64,000 nucleotides of DNA from Streptomyces alanosinicus (lineage in GTDB: Bacteria; Actinomycetota; Actinomycetes; Streptomycetales; Streptomycetaceae): contig NZ_BMVG01000004.1 of assembly GCF_014650595.1 (NCBI RefSeq), positions 186,001-250,000 of the forward strand, given 5' to 3'. The translations under genes were made by a program, and so were the position numbers. Numbering within the stretch: the first letter of the stretch is position 1; each line of letters starts with the position of its first letter. The notes beneath the pieces are model-generated. The model saw nothing but the letters and a program-made list of their open reading frames with translations. It did not search any database and had not been told where the DNA came from. Below, piece by piece: positions 26,994 to 35,784 of the stretch.

Positions 26994-27914
26994 AGCGAGG
27001 TGGAGGGGCAGCGAGAGCACACCGCGTCACTGGCGCACCGGGTGCCCGACCTGGCCGCGCTGGAGCTGCTGCTGGCGGTGGCACGGCTGGGCAGTCTCGG
27101 CGCGGCGGCACGCGAGGTCGGCATCACCCAGCCCGCCGCCAGCAGCCGGGTCCGTTCCATGGAACGGCAGCTGGGCGTGGCCCTGGTGGACCGCTCGCCG
27201 CGCGGTTCCCGGCTCACCGACGCGGGCGCCCTGGTGACGGACTGGGCCCGCCGGGTCGTGGAGGCGGCGGCGGCCTTCGACGCGGGTGCGCAGGCCCTGC
27301 GCGACCGGCGGGACTCACGGCTGCGGGTGGCGGCGAGCATGACCATCGCCGAGTACCTGCTGCCCGGCTGGCTCCTCGCGCTGCACGCCGAGCGGCCCGA
27401 CACGGCGGTCTCCCTCCTCGCCGGCAACTCCGCGAAGGTCGCGGAACTCCTGCTGGCCGGCGAGGCGGACCTCGGCTTCGTGGAGGGCCTGACAGTCCCG
27501 ACGGGCCTGGACTCCACCGTCATCGCCCACGACCGGCTGATCGTCGTCACGGCGCCCGGCCATCCCTGGGCCCGCCGCCGGCGCCCCCTGACGGCGGAGG
27601 AACTGGCCGCCACCCCGCTCATCCTGCGCGAGCGCGGCTCCGGCACCCGCCAGGTCCTGGACGCGGCACTCGGCGGCCTCGCGCGCCCCCTGATCGAACT
27701 GTCCTCCACGACGGCGGTCAAGGCCTCGGCGGTCAGCGGCGCGGGCCCCTCGGTCCTCAGCGAACTGGTGGTGGGGGAGGAGCTCTCGACGCGGCGCCTG
27801 GTCAGCATCCCGGTGGAGAACGTCTCCCTCCGCCGCGACCTGCGCGCAGTCTGGCCGACGGGCCACCGCCCGACGGGCCCCGCTCGGGAGTTGCTGTCGC
27901 TGACTCGGGGGTGA
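26991..27914 (+). CDS. LysR-family transcriptional regulator
   Basis: 307 residues. The winged helix-turn-helix (residues 16-75: LAALELLLAVARLGSLGAAAREVGITQPAASSRVRSMERQLG) is followed by an effector-binding domain (LRVAASMTIAEYLLPGWLLALHAERPDTAVSLLAGNSAKVAELLLAGEADLGFVEG). The latter resembles CysB/CysR-like regulators that answer to sulfur compounds, but the match is general. The start ATG lies in the inverted repeat described at 26977-26993, so there is almost no room for a leader and the site is likely autoregulatory. The probable target is the divergent TDT transporter. The effector could be the anion carried by that transporter. Confidence 0.93.
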   Translation: MSEVEGQREHTASLAHRVPDLAALELLLAVARLGSLGAAAREVGITQPAASSRVRSMERQLGVALVDRSPRGSRLTDAGALVTDWARRVVEAAAAFDAGAQALRDRRDSRLRVAASMTIAEYLLPGWLLALHAERPDTAVSLLAGNSAKVAELLLAGEADLGFVEGLTVPTGLDSTVIAHDRLIVVTAPGHPWARRRRPLTAEELAATPLILRERGSGTRQVLDAALGGLARPLIELSSTTAVKASAVSGAGPSVLSELVVGEELSTRRLVSIPVENVSLRRDLRAVWPTGHRPTGPARELLSLTRG

Positions 27915-27993
27915 GAGTTGCCGCCGCCGGCCATAGGCCGGTATCTCGTTCGGCCGAGTCGGCGGTGCTGCCAGGCCGACGGCACTACAGCTT

Positions 27994-28028
27994 CCCAAGG
28001 GGCGCGGGGAACTGTGCGACCAGCCACC
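27994..28028 (+). repeat. Dispersed repeat, copy C
   Basis: CCCAAGGGGCGCGGGGAACT followed by GTGCGACCAGCCACC. It is about 80 nt after the LysR stop, forward orientation, and nearly identical to copy E at 48875. Confidence 0.85.
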
Positions 28029-28136
28029 ACGCAGCTGCCCCCGGCACCCGGCCGCAAGTCCCACGGCGCTGCCCCGAACGACCCCCCCCGCACCGCACCG
28101 AAAATCCCTGGCCGGCCGCCCGCAGGGCACGGCACC

Positions 28137-29099
28137 ATGACCCGCATGACCACCCCCGCCCCGCCCGCCGCAGGCGTCCGCGCCCCCTGGGAAGCCCTCC
28201 CCGCCGCCGTCCGTGACGCCGTCGGCGAGGTGCTCGGCGCGCCGGTCGTGCGGTCGCAGACACAACGCGGCGGCTTCTCACCCGGCGTCGCCGCGCGGGT
28301 GCGCACCGCGGCGGGCGGCACCGGTTTCGTCAAGGCGGTGAGCGCCGAGGCCAACCCGCACAGCCCCGAGCTGCACCGCCGGGAGGCCCGCATCGCCGCC
28401 GCGCTCCCGGCCGCCGTACCCGCGCCCCGGCTTCTCGGGACGTATGACGACGGCACCTGGGTGGCGCTGGTCTTCGAGGAGGTGTCGGGGCGTCAGCCGG
28501 AGGTGCCCTGGCGGCCGGACGAGTTGCGCCGGGTGCTCGACGCCCTGACCGTGCTCGCCCGCACCGGTACGCCGTGCCCGCCCGACGTCCCGCCCGTCGC
28601 GCAGGAGCTGGCCGACGCCTTCAGCGGCTGGCGCCGGCTGCTCGACGGCGAGGCCGGTGACGTACGCGGTCGGCTCGGTGACCGGACCGCCGACCGGCTG
28701 CCCGGCCTCGCCGCGCTGGAGGCCCGCTGGGCCGCGGGCGCCTCGGGGGACACGCTGGTCCACGCCGATCTGCGCGCGGACAATGTGCTCCTCACGGCGG
28801 ACGGTGGCGTCGTCCTCGTCGACTGGCCGCACGCCATGCGCGCCGCCCCCTGGTTCGATCTGCTCGTCATGCTGCCGTGCGTGCGGGCGCAGGGCGGACC
28901 CGATCCGGAGGAGGTGTTCACGGCGCACCCGCTGGGCCGGGACGCCGACCCGGACGCCGTGACCGCCGCGCTGGCCGGCCTCGCGGGCTACTTCGTGCGC
29001 AGCTCCCTGGACCCGGCCCCGCCGGGCCTGCCCACCCTGCGCCCCTTCCAGCGGGCCCAGGGCGACGCGGCCCTCGACTGGCTCAGCCGGCGGCTGTGA
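28137..29099 (+). CDS. Aminoglycoside-phosphotransferase-fold kinase-like protein
   Basis: 320 residues from the ATG at 28137; a second ATG nine bases on is possible. It shows the APH/choline-kinase fold: a small N-lobe with a lysine strand (GTGFVKAVSAE), then the catalytic loop LVHADLRADNVLL and the metal-binding VVLVDWPHAM. The HxDxxxxN motif is intact, so it can probably transfer phosphate from ATP to a small hydroxylated molecule. Actual antibiotic resistance is not implied, since most Streptomyces members of this fold have unknown substrates. It is convergent with the gamma-glutamyl hydrolase gene, 24 nt apart. Confidence 0.88.
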   Translation: MTRMTTPAPPAAGVRAPWEALPAAVRDAVGEVLGAPVVRSQTQRGGFSPGVAARVRTAAGGTGFVKAVSAEANPHSPELHRREARIAAALPAAVPAPRLLGTYDDGTWVALVFEEVSGRQPEVPWRPDELRRVLDALTVLARTGTPCPPDVPPVAQELADAFSGWRRLLDGEAGDVRGRLGDRTADRLPGLAALEARWAAGASGDTLVHADLRADNVLLTADGGVVLVDWPHAMRAAPWFDLLVMLPCVRAQGGPDPEEVFTAHPLGRDADPDAVTAALAGLAGYFVRSSLDPAPPGLPTLRPFQRAQGDAALDWLSRRL

Positions 29100-29123
29100 C
29101 GCCCAAGTCCAAGGCAGCGCACG

Positions 29124-29822
29124 TCAGTTGACGGCTCGGCCCGCCGCCGTGACCAGCCCTCGCATCACCCGCAGGTCCTCGCCCATCTCCGGATGCCACT
29201 GGACGCCGAGCACCCAGCCGCGCGCCGAGGGCAGTTCCACCGCCTCCACCGTCCCGTCGGCGGTGTGCGCCGAGGCGACGAGCCCCCGGCCCAGCCGCTC
29301 GACGGCCTGGTGGTGGTACGTCGGCACGGCGCTCTCCTCGGGGACGAGTCCGGCGTACAGGGAGTCCGGTACCGGCTTCACCGGATGGTGTCCGAAGGCC
29401 CCGACCACCTCCGCGTGCCCGTCGAGATGCTGGACCAGCGTGCCGCCGAGGGCGACGTTCAGCAGCTGCATGCCCCGGCAGATCCCCAGCAGCGGCACCC
29501 CCGCCGCCAGCGCCGCGTCGATCAGCGCCAGCTCCCACGCGTCCCGCTCCCGCGCCGGCGGCCCGGTGCGGGGCGAGCGCTCGGCGCCGTAGCGGGCCGG
29601 GTCCACATCGGGGCCGCCCGCGACGACCAGCCCGTCCAGCCGGGCCACCGCCTCCGCCGCGCGCTCGGGCGCGTCCGGCGGCAGCATGCAGGCCAGCCCG
29701 CCGGCCCGCTGCACCAGCCGGGGATAGCCGGCCGGCAGCAGCGCCGCGTCCAGCTCCCACACGCCCCAGCGCGCACCCGACTCCAGATATGTGCTCACAC
29801 CGATCAGCGGCCGTACGGTCAT
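29124..29822 (-). CDS. Gamma-glutamyl-GABA hydrolase-like amidotransferase (PuuD type)
   Basis: 232 residues. The ATG at 29822 is chosen because GGGGAGGG lies six bases upstream; a start 21 nt earlier would add seven residues. It is a class I glutamine amidotransferase with nucleophile LLGICRGMQLLNVALGG and GVQWHPEMG supplying the catalytic His-Glu. PuuD-like enzymes cut the gamma-glutamyl bond of gamma-glutamyl-amines or acids and release glutamate. It lies 71 nt downstream of the FadR-type regulator on the same strand and next to the GlnA4-like ligase, so it probably removes the glutamyl group after oxidation of a gamma-glutamylated amine. Confidence 0.92.
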   Translation of the reverse strand: MTVRPLIGVSTYLESGARWGVWELDAALLPAGYPRLVQRAGGLACMLPPDAPERAAEAVARLDGLVVAGGPDVDPARYGAERSPRTGPPARERDAWELALIDAALAAGVPLLGICRGMQLLNVALGGTLVQHLDGHAEVVGAFGHHPVKPVPDSLYAGLVPEESAVPTYHHQAVERLGRGLVASAHTADGTVEAVELPSARGWVLGVQWHPEMGEDLRVMRGLVTAAGRAVN

Positions 29823-29893
29823 GCTGCCCTCCCCGGCAGTCAAAGGTTCACGCGCACACCTTTACAGAACGGGTCGTACGCCGGGAAGCCCGG

Positions 29894-30631
29894 CTACGCC
29901 AGGAAGCCCCGCAGCAGCGCCGCCGTGCCCGCGCAGTGCTCGCGCATCATCTCCCGCGCGCCGTCCGCGTCCCCCTCCAGCACCGCCTCCACCAGCGCGG
30001 CGTGCTGGCGCTGGGAGTGCTCCAGGTTGCGCACCAGCAGCGGGATGCAGTCCAGCAGGTCGTTCACCGTGGCCCGGACCGCCGCGTACTGCGCGGTCAG
30101 GGACGGGGAGCCGCACAGCTCGGCCAGCGTCAGATGCAGCAGGGTGTCCAGGCGCCGGTAGTCGGCGAGCGGGGCGTCATGGGTGCGGGCCAGCGCCTCG
30201 CGCAGCCGGTCCGCCTGCTCCTCGTCGAGTCCGTGCGCCGCGCACAGGCCGGCCGCGCCCACCTCCAGGACCTCGCGGAAACGCAGCACGTCCTCGATGT
30301 CGACCTCGGCGATCCGGCGCCGCAGCTCGTCCTCGCCGCCGGCGTCCGGGCGCGGCCGGACGAACGTTCCGCCGTAGCGCCCGCGGCGCGCCTCCACCAG
30401 GCCCTGGTCCTGGAGCACCTTCAGCACCTCGCGCAGCGTCACCCGGCTGATCCCGAGCCGCTCGGCCAGCTCCCGCTCGGCCGGCAGCCGCTCGCCGCCC
30501 GGCACCAGGCCGAGCCGCACGACCTGGAGGATCTGCTCCAGTGCCTCCTCGAAGCCGTTGCCCGCCCGCACCGGCCGCAGTACCGGAGCGAGCCGGTCGC
30601 CCACCCCCTGAGCCTCGCTCTCCCAGGACAT
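29894..30631 (-). CDS. FadR-subfamily GntR regulator of the amine-utilisation genes
   Basis: 245 residues from the ATG at 30631, with GGGAAGGGGG about ten bases upstream; a TTG 21 nt earlier is an alternative. The GntR winged helix (ALEQILQVVRLGLVPGGERLPAERELAERLGISRVTLREVLKVLQDQGLVEARRGRYGGTFV) is followed by a helical FCD domain (VLRFREVLEVGAAGLCAAHG...HLTLAELCGSPSL...LLVRNLEHSQRQHAALVEAVLEGD), whose His residues often bind a metal and effector. It is divergent from the glnA4-like gene with 96 nt between, so it likely controls both arms of the module. In S. coelicolor the regulator at this place has been named EpuRI, if I recall correctly. Confidence 0.92.
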   Translation of the reverse strand: MSWESEAQGVGDRLAPVLRPVRAGNGFEEALEQILQVVRLGLVPGGERLPAERELAERLGISRVTLREVLKVLQDQGLVEARRGRYGGTFVRPRPDAGGEDELRRRIAEVDIEDVLRFREVLEVGAAGLCAAHGLDEEQADRLREALARTHDAPLADYRRLDTLLHLTLAELCGSPSLTAQYAAVRATVNDLLDCIPLLVRNLEHSQRQHAALVEAVLEGDADGAREMMREHCAGTAALLRGFLA

Positions 30632-30651
30632 CCGGTCGTACCCCCTTCCCA

Positions 30652-30670
30652 AGCAATGGTTCTGAGCAAT
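30652..30670. promoter_or_regulatory. Candidate operator, direct repeat AGCAAT
   Basis: AGCAAT occurs at 30652-30657 and again at 30665-30670, 13 bp apart, in the gap between the FadR-type gene and the glnA4-like gene. This AT-richer patch is the only repeated motif in that gap and is a plausible regulator site. Confidence 0.35.
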
Positions 30671-30727
30671 ACCTTATGGCTCCCGGCCCGGCCGAAAAAG
30701 CGCGAAGGCGCCGAAGGAGGCTCTCCC

Positions 30728-32092
30728 GTGGCAGACCGCACACCCCCGCTCGGCGTCGAGGAACTGCACGCCCTCGTCGCGAGCGGTGAGATCGACACTG
30801 TCGTCCTGGCCTTCCCCGATATGCAAGGGCGCCTGGCGGGCAAGCGGTTCGCCGCCCGCTTCTTCCTCGACGAGGTCCTGCACCACGGCACCGAGGGCTG
30901 CAACTACCTCCTCGCCGTCGACACCGAGATGAACACCGTCGACGGTTACGCGATGTCCTCCTGGGACCGCGGCTACGGCGACTTCGCCATGCGGCCCGAC
31001 CTGTCGACCCTGCGCCGCATCCCCTGGCACCCCGGCACCGCCCTGCTCGTCGCCGACCTCGCCTGGAACGACGGCTCCCCGGTCGTCGCCGCGCCCCGGC
31101 AGATCCTGCGCCGCCAGCTGGAGCGGCTCGCCGAACTCGGCTACACCGCCCAGGTCGGCACCGAGCTGGAGTTCATCGTCTTCAAGGACAGCTACGAGGC
31201 GGCCTGGGACGCGGGCTACCAGGGACTCACCCCGGCCAACCAGTACAACATCGACTACTCCATCCTCGGCACCGGCCGCATCGAGCCCCTGCTGCGCCGG
31301 CTGCGCAACGACATGGCCGGCGCCGGCCTGACCGTCGAGTCCGCCAAGGGCGAGTGCAACCCCGGCCAGCACGAGATCGCCTTCCGCTACGACGAAGCCC
31401 TCGTCACCTGCGACCAGCACGCCCTGTACAAGACGGGTGCCAAGGAGATCGCCGCCCAGGAGGGCGTCTCGCTCACCTTCATGGCGAAGTACAACGAGCG
31501 TGAGGGCAACTCCTGTCACATCCATCTCTCGCTCGCCGACGCGGACGGGAACAACGCGATGGCCGGAGCCGGCCCCGGCGGCATGTCCGACGTCATGCGG
31601 CACTTCCTCGCCGGACAGCTCGCCGCCCTGCGCGACTTCTCGCTGCTGTACGCCCCGAACATCAACTCCTACAAGCGGTTCCAGCCGGGCTCCTTCGCCC
31701 CCACCGCCGTCGCCTGGGGCCTCGACAATCGCACCTGCGCCCTGCGCGTGGTCGGGCACGGCCGCTCCCTGCGCTTCGAGAACCGCCTGCCCGGCGGCGA
31801 CGTGAATCCTCATCTGGCGGTCGCCGGCCTGGTGGCGGCGGGGCTGTACGGCATAGAGCAGAAGCTCGAACTCCCCGAGCCCTGCCCCGGCAACGCCTAC
31901 GCCGCCGGTCTCGCACACGTCCCGACCACCCTGCGCGAGGCCGCCGAGCTGTGGGAGAACAGCCCCATCGCCCGGGCCGCCTTCGGCGACGAGGTCGTCG
32001 CGCACTACCGCAACATGGCGCGCGTCGAGCTGGAGGCCTTCGACGCCGCGGTCACCGACTGGGAGCTGCGCCGCTCCTTCGAACGCCTGTGA
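30728..32092 (+). CDS. glnA4: Glutamine-synthetase-like gamma-glutamylamine ligase (GlnA4 type)
   Basis: 454 residues from a GTG with GAAGGAGG eight bases upstream. It has the full glutamine-synthetase fold: FPDMQGRLAGKRF, QVGTELEFIVF (metal Glu), ESAKGECNPGQHEIAFRYDEAL and FMAKYNEREGNSCHIHLS, then NRTCALRVVGHGRSLRFENRLPGGDVNPH. It lacks the strict tyrosine-loop context of true GlnA. The S. coelicolor protein at this locus (SCO1613) was described as a gamma-glutamylethanolamide synthetase, and its relative GlnA3 acts on polyamines. The reaction uses ATP to join glutamate to an amine. Downstream dehydrogenases and the divergent hydrolase would oxidise and deglutamylate the product. Choice between ethanolamine and other monoamines is not visible from sequence. 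Confidence 0.88.
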   Translation: MADRTPPLGVEELHALVASGEIDTVVLAFPDMQGRLAGKRFAARFFLDEVLHHGTEGCNYLLAVDTEMNTVDGYAMSSWDRGYGDFAMRPDLSTLRRIPWHPGTALLVADLAWNDGSPVVAAPRQILRRQLERLAELGYTAQVGTELEFIVFKDSYEAAWDAGYQGLTPANQYNIDYSILGTGRIEPLLRRLRNDMAGAGLTVESAKGECNPGQHEIAFRYDEALVTCDQHALYKTGAKEIAAQEGVSLTFMAKYNEREGNSCHIHLSLADADGNNAMAGAGPGGMSDVMRHFLAGQLAALRDFSLLYAPNINSYKRFQPGSFAPTAVAWGLDNRTCALRVVGHGRSLRFENRLPGGDVNPHLAVAGLVAAGLYGIEQKLELPEPCPGNAYAAGLAHVPTTLREAAELWENSPIARAAFGDEVVAHYRNMARVELEAFDAAVTDWELRRSFERL

Positions 32093-32127
32093 ACCAGCCT
32101 GTGAGCCAGTCCGTGAAAGGTCAATTC

Positions 32128-33516
32128 GTGTCCGACTCAGCCGAGTTGAAGGTCCTCAACCCCGCCACGGAGGAGGTCGTCGCCACCGTCCCCGCCGCGA
32201 GCGAACAGGACGTGGCCGCCGCCGTCCTGCGGGCCGTACGCGCCCAGACCCGCTGGGCCGCCCTCGCCCCCGCAGACCGGGCCCGGCTGCTGCGCCGCTT
32301 CGCGGACGTGGTCGACGCCCACACCGAGGAACTCGCCCAGCTGGAGGTCCGCGAGGCCGGGCACACCGTGGGCAACGCCCGCTGGGAGGCCGGCAACGCC
32401 CGCGACCTGCTGCTGTACGCGGCCGGTGGTGCCGAGCGCCTGCTCGGCAAGCAGATCCCGGTGCCCGGCGGCTGGAACATCACCTTCCAGGAACCCCTGG
32501 GAGTGGTCGGTGTGATCGCCCCCTGGAACTTCCCCATGCCGATCGCCGCCTGGGGCTCCTTCCCGGCCCTCGCGGCCGGCAACGCGGTCGTCCTCAAGCC
32601 CGCCGAGACCACCCCGCTCACCGCGCTCCGCCTCGCCGAACTCGCCCTGGAGGCGGGCCTGCCCGAGCACGTCTTCCAGGTCCTGACCGGCTACGGCCAC
32701 ACCGCCGGACGCGCCCTGGTCGACCACCCCGACATCGCCAAGATCGTGTTCACCGGCTCCACCCGCACCGGCCGCGAGGTCATGGAGCGCTGCGCCCGCC
32801 TGGTCAAGCCGGTCACCCTCGAACTCGGCGGCAAGAGCCCCAACGTCGTCTTCGCCGACGCCGACCTCAGGGCCGCCCTCGACCCCTTCTCCTTCCTGGA
32901 CAACGCCGGCCAGGACTGCTGCGCCCGCACCCGCGTCCTGGTCCAGGAGTCCGTCTACGACGAGGCCCGCGCGTTCCTCGCCGACGCGCTGGCCGACGTC
33001 GTCGTGGGCGACCCCGCCGACGAGAAGACGCAGATGGGCCCGCTGATCTCCCGTCAGCAACTGGACCGCGTACGGTCGTACGTCCCCGCGGACACCCCCG
33101 CCCTGCGCGGCAGCGCCCCCGACGGACCCGGCTTCTGGTTCGCGCCGACGGTCCTGACGGGGGAGCGGCACGACAGCGAAGCCGCCCGCGAGGAGATCTT
33201 CGGACCGGTCGCCGTCCTGCTCCCCTTCACCGACGAGGCCGACGCGATCCGCCTCGCCAACGACACCCCCTACGGCCTCTCCGGCTCCCTGTGGACCCGG
33301 GACCTCGGCCGCGCCCTGCGTGTGTCCCAGGCCGTCCGCGCGGGCAACCTGTCCGTCAACTCCCACTCCAGCGTCCGCTACTGGACCCCGTTCGGCGGCT
33401 ACAAACAGTCCGGCCTCGGCCGCGAGCTCGGCCCCGACGCCCTGACCGCCTTCACCGAGACCAAGAACGTCTTCATCAGCAACGTCACCCCCAGCACGGA
33501 GGGCTCCGCACAGTGA
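32128..33516 (+). CDS. Aldehyde dehydrogenase of the amine-utilisation module
   Basis: 462 residues from a GTG at 32128 with AAAGG seven bases upstream. NAD-dependent aldehyde dehydrogenase motifs are complete: APWNFPMPIAAWGSFPALAAGNAVVLKPAE, general base Glu232 in VTLELGGKSPN, and catalytic Cys264 in NAGQDCCARTR, with EEIFGPV later. A double Cys at the active site is normal in this family. It probably oxidises a gamma-glutamyl-aminoaldehyde to the acid. It follows the glnA4-like gene by 35 nt and overlaps the next gene by four bases (GTGA), so the three form one operon. Confidence 0.93.
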   Translation: MSDSAELKVLNPATEEVVATVPAASEQDVAAAVLRAVRAQTRWAALAPADRARLLRRFADVVDAHTEELAQLEVREAGHTVGNARWEAGNARDLLLYAAGGAERLLGKQIPVPGGWNITFQEPLGVVGVIAPWNFPMPIAAWGSFPALAAGNAVVLKPAETTPLTALRLAELALEAGLPEHVFQVLTGYGHTAGRALVDHPDIAKIVFTGSTRTGREVMERCARLVKPVTLELGGKSPNVVFADADLRAALDPFSFLDNAGQDCCARTRVLVQESVYDEARAFLADALADVVVGDPADEKTQMGPLISRQQLDRVRSYVPADTPALRGSAPDGPGFWFAPTVLTGERHDSEAAREEIFGPVAVLLPFTDEADAIRLANDTPYGLSGSLWTRDLGRALRVSQAVRAGNLSVNSHSSVRYWTPFGGYKQSGLGRELGPDALTAFTETKNVFISNVTPSTEGSAQ

Positions 33517-34295
33517 CCGCAGAATCTGTTTGCCGCCGCCTGGCCGGCCGTACCGCCGTCGTCACCGGAGCCGGCAGCGGCATCGGCCTCGCCACCGCCC
33601 GCCGGCTCGCCTCCGAAGGCGCCCACGTGGTCTGCGCGGACGTCGACGAGGCCCGCGGCAAGGCCGCCGCCGACGAAACCGGTGGACTCTTCGTCAAGGT
33701 CGACGTCACCGACCCCGAGCAGGTCGAGGCGCTGTTCAAGACGGCGTACGACACCTACGGCAGCGTCGACATCGCCTTCAACAACGCCGGTATCTCCCCG
33801 CCCGACGACGACTCCATCCTGGAGACCGGACTGGAGGCCTGGAAGCGGGTCCAGGAGGTCAACCTCACCTCCGTCTACCTGTGCTGCAAGGCCGCCATCC
33901 CCTACATGCGCCGGCAGGGCAAGGGCTCCATCATCAACACGGCGTCCTTCGTGGCGCGGATGGGCGCGGCCACCTCGCAGATCTCGTACACCGCGTCCAA
34001 GGGCGGCGTCCTCGCCATGTCCCGCGAGCTGGGCGTGCAGTTCGCGCGGGAAGGCATCCGGGTCAACGCCCTGTGCCCGGGGCCGGTCAACACCCCCCTC
34101 CTCCAGGAGCTGTTCGCCAAGGACCCCGAGCGGGCCGCCCGCCGCCTGGTCCACATCCCGGTCGGCCGGTTCGCCGAGGCCGAGGAGATCGCCGCCGCCG
34201 TCGCCTTCCTGGCCAGCGACGACTCCTCCTTCGTCAACGCCACCGACTTCCTGGTGGACGGCGGCATCGCGGGCGCCTACGTCACCCCCCTGTAG
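33513..34295 (+). CDS. Short-chain dehydrogenase/reductase
   Basis: 260 residues from a GTG overlapping the aldehyde-dehydrogenase stop. It shows a Rossmann TGAGSGIG, the NNAG motif (FNNAGISPP), catalytic Ser (TASF), and YTASK with Tyr and Lys, followed by LCPGPVNTPL. It is a classical SDR that uses NAD(P) to interconvert an alcohol and a carbonyl. In the module it could oxidise the hydroxyl end of gamma-glutamylethanolamide to the aldehyde used by the preceding enzyme; this is inference from the gene order. It is convergent with the PLP enzyme gene, 12 nt apart. Confidence 0.92.
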   Translation: MTAESVCRRLAGRTAVVTGAGSGIGLATARRLASEGAHVVCADVDEARGKAAADETGGLFVKVDVTDPEQVEALFKTAYDTYGSVDIAFNNAGISPPDDDSILETGLEAWKRVQEVNLTSVYLCCKAAIPYMRRQGKGSIINTASFVARMGAATSQISYTASKGGVLAMSRELGVQFAREGIRVNALCPGPVNTPLLQELFAKDPERAARRLVHIPVGRFAEAEEIAAAVAFLASDDSSFVNATDFLVDGGIAGAYVTPL

Positions 34296-34307
34296 GCGCA
34301 CGGCCCG

Positions 34308-35510
34308 TCAGAGGAAGGTGTGCCCCTCACCCCGGTAGGTCGGCACGGTCGCGGTCACCGCGTCCCCCTCGACGAGATGCAGCTTCTCGAACCGCTCGCA
34401 CAGCTCGCCCGCCTTGGCGTGCCGGAACCACACCTTGTCGCCGATGAGGAGGTCGTCGGCGGGCGAGCCCAGCAGCGGGGTCTGCACCTCGCCGGGGCCC
34501 TCCTGCGGGTCGTACGCCAGCCCCTCGGGCAGATACGGCACCGGCAGCCGGTCGGGGCCGGCCGCGCCGGAGGCCGGATAGCCGCCGCCGAGCACGGTGA
34601 CCACCCCGACGCCCGGCCGCCGCACGACGGGCTGGGCGAACAGGGCCGCCGGGCGGCCGGTGAAGGACGTGTAGTTGTCGAAGAGCCGCGGCACATATAG
34701 CCCCGAACCGGCCGCTATCTCCGTCACGGCCTCCTCGGCGGCGGTGTGCTGCACACTGCCCGTGCCGCCGCCGTTGACGAACTCCAGGCCGGGCACGACG
34801 GCCCGCACCGCCCGCACCACCGCGGCCCGCCGCTCGGCCAGCTCACGCCGTGCCGCGGCCTGCATGAGCCGGATGGCCCGGGAGCGCAGCGGCCGCCCGG
34901 CCAGCGAGTCCCCGACCCCCGCGATGTGCCCCTCGTACGCCATGATCCCCACCAGCCGGAAACCCGGCCGGCGGGCCACCGAGCGGGCCAGTTCGGCGAG
35001 TCGGGCGGGGGAGCGCAGCGGAGAACGCCGTGCCCCGACCCGGACCCGGCCGCCCAGCAGCTGCAGCGAGGTGTCCAACTCCAGGCAGACACGCACCACT
35101 TCACGTCCGCCGTCACGGGCGGCGTCGATGAGATCGAGATGCGCCGGATCGTCCACCATCACGGTCACCGCGGCGGCGAGCTTGGGATCGGCGGCCAGCT
35201 CCGCGAAACCGCCCCGGTCGGCGGACGGATAGGCCAGCAGGATGTCGTCGAACCCGGAACGGGCGAGCCACAGCGACTCGGCCAGGGTGAACGACATGAT
35301 GCCCCGGAAGCCGTCCTTGGCCAGGGCGCGTTCCAGCAGCGCCCGGCAGCGCACGGACTTGCTGGCGACCCGGACCGGCTTGCCGGCGGCCCGGCGGACG
35401 AGATCCGCCGCGTTGGCGTCGAACGCGTCCAGGTCCACGATCGCGAGAGGGGCGTCGAGAAGGGCGGTGGCCCGGTCGTAACGGGCCCGATCAGCGGCGC
35501 GCGCAGTCAT
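34308..35510 (-). CDS. PLP-dependent amino acid deaminase/aldolase (alanine-racemase fold III)
   Basis: 400 residues. The N-terminal barrel opens LAIVDLDAFDANAADLVRRAAGKPVRVASKSVRC, in which the Lys of VASKS is the expected PLP anchor. RLVGIMAYEGHIAG and VPGLEFVNGGGTGSVQHTA are further marks of the D-threonine aldolase/DSD1-like family. The C-terminal beta domain includes GDKVWFRHAKAGELCERF. Members cleave or deaminate D-hydroxy amino acids, and the Streptomyces members are usually annotated amino acid deaminase/aldolase. The exact substrate is unknown. The upstream region to 35784 is shared with a divergent gene. Confidence 0.85.
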   Translation of the reverse strand: MTARAADRARYDRATALLDAPLAIVDLDAFDANAADLVRRAAGKPVRVASKSVRCRALLERALAKDGFRGIMSFTLAESLWLARSGFDDILLAYPSADRGGFAELAADPKLAAAVTVMVDDPAHLDLIDAARDGGREVVRVCLELDTSLQLLGGRVRVGARRSPLRSPARLAELARSVARRPGFRLVGIMAYEGHIAGVGDSLAGRPLRSRAIRLMQAAARRELAERRAAVVRAVRAVVPGLEFVNGGGTGSVQHTAAEEAVTEIAAGSGLYVPRLFDNYTSFTGRPAALFAQPVVRRPGVGVVTVLGGGYPASGAAGPDRLPVPYLPEGLAYDPQEGPGEVQTPLLGSPADDLLIGDKVWFRHAKAGELCERFEKLHLVEGDAVTATVPTYRGEGHTFL

Positions 35511-35784
35511 GACGGAAGCCTGCCAGACAGGATTACCGCAGGGTAGGGGGACGTTCCGGGCAGATGCCCCGGCGCCCCGGACTGGTTCTCTTACCGGCCC
35601 GGACAACCCGTAGAGTGACGCGCACGTACGGCGGAAGGCACCCGACGGCTTCACCTGAACCGGGATGCCCGTCCAGCCGTACGGGTATGCGTGCCCGGAC
35701 GGAGCTTTCGCACCGGGCGCGGCCGAGCAGCGCAGCGGCCCGCGTACGTGAAGACGGCCCGGGGCACGAGGAAACGGGGGGTGC

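Noticed and set aside
28137..29099. Antibiotic-resistance phosphotransferase
   Set aside because: The fold and catalytic loop are those of the broad APH/choline-kinase group, but nothing ties it to aminoglycosides and there is no resistance-gene context.
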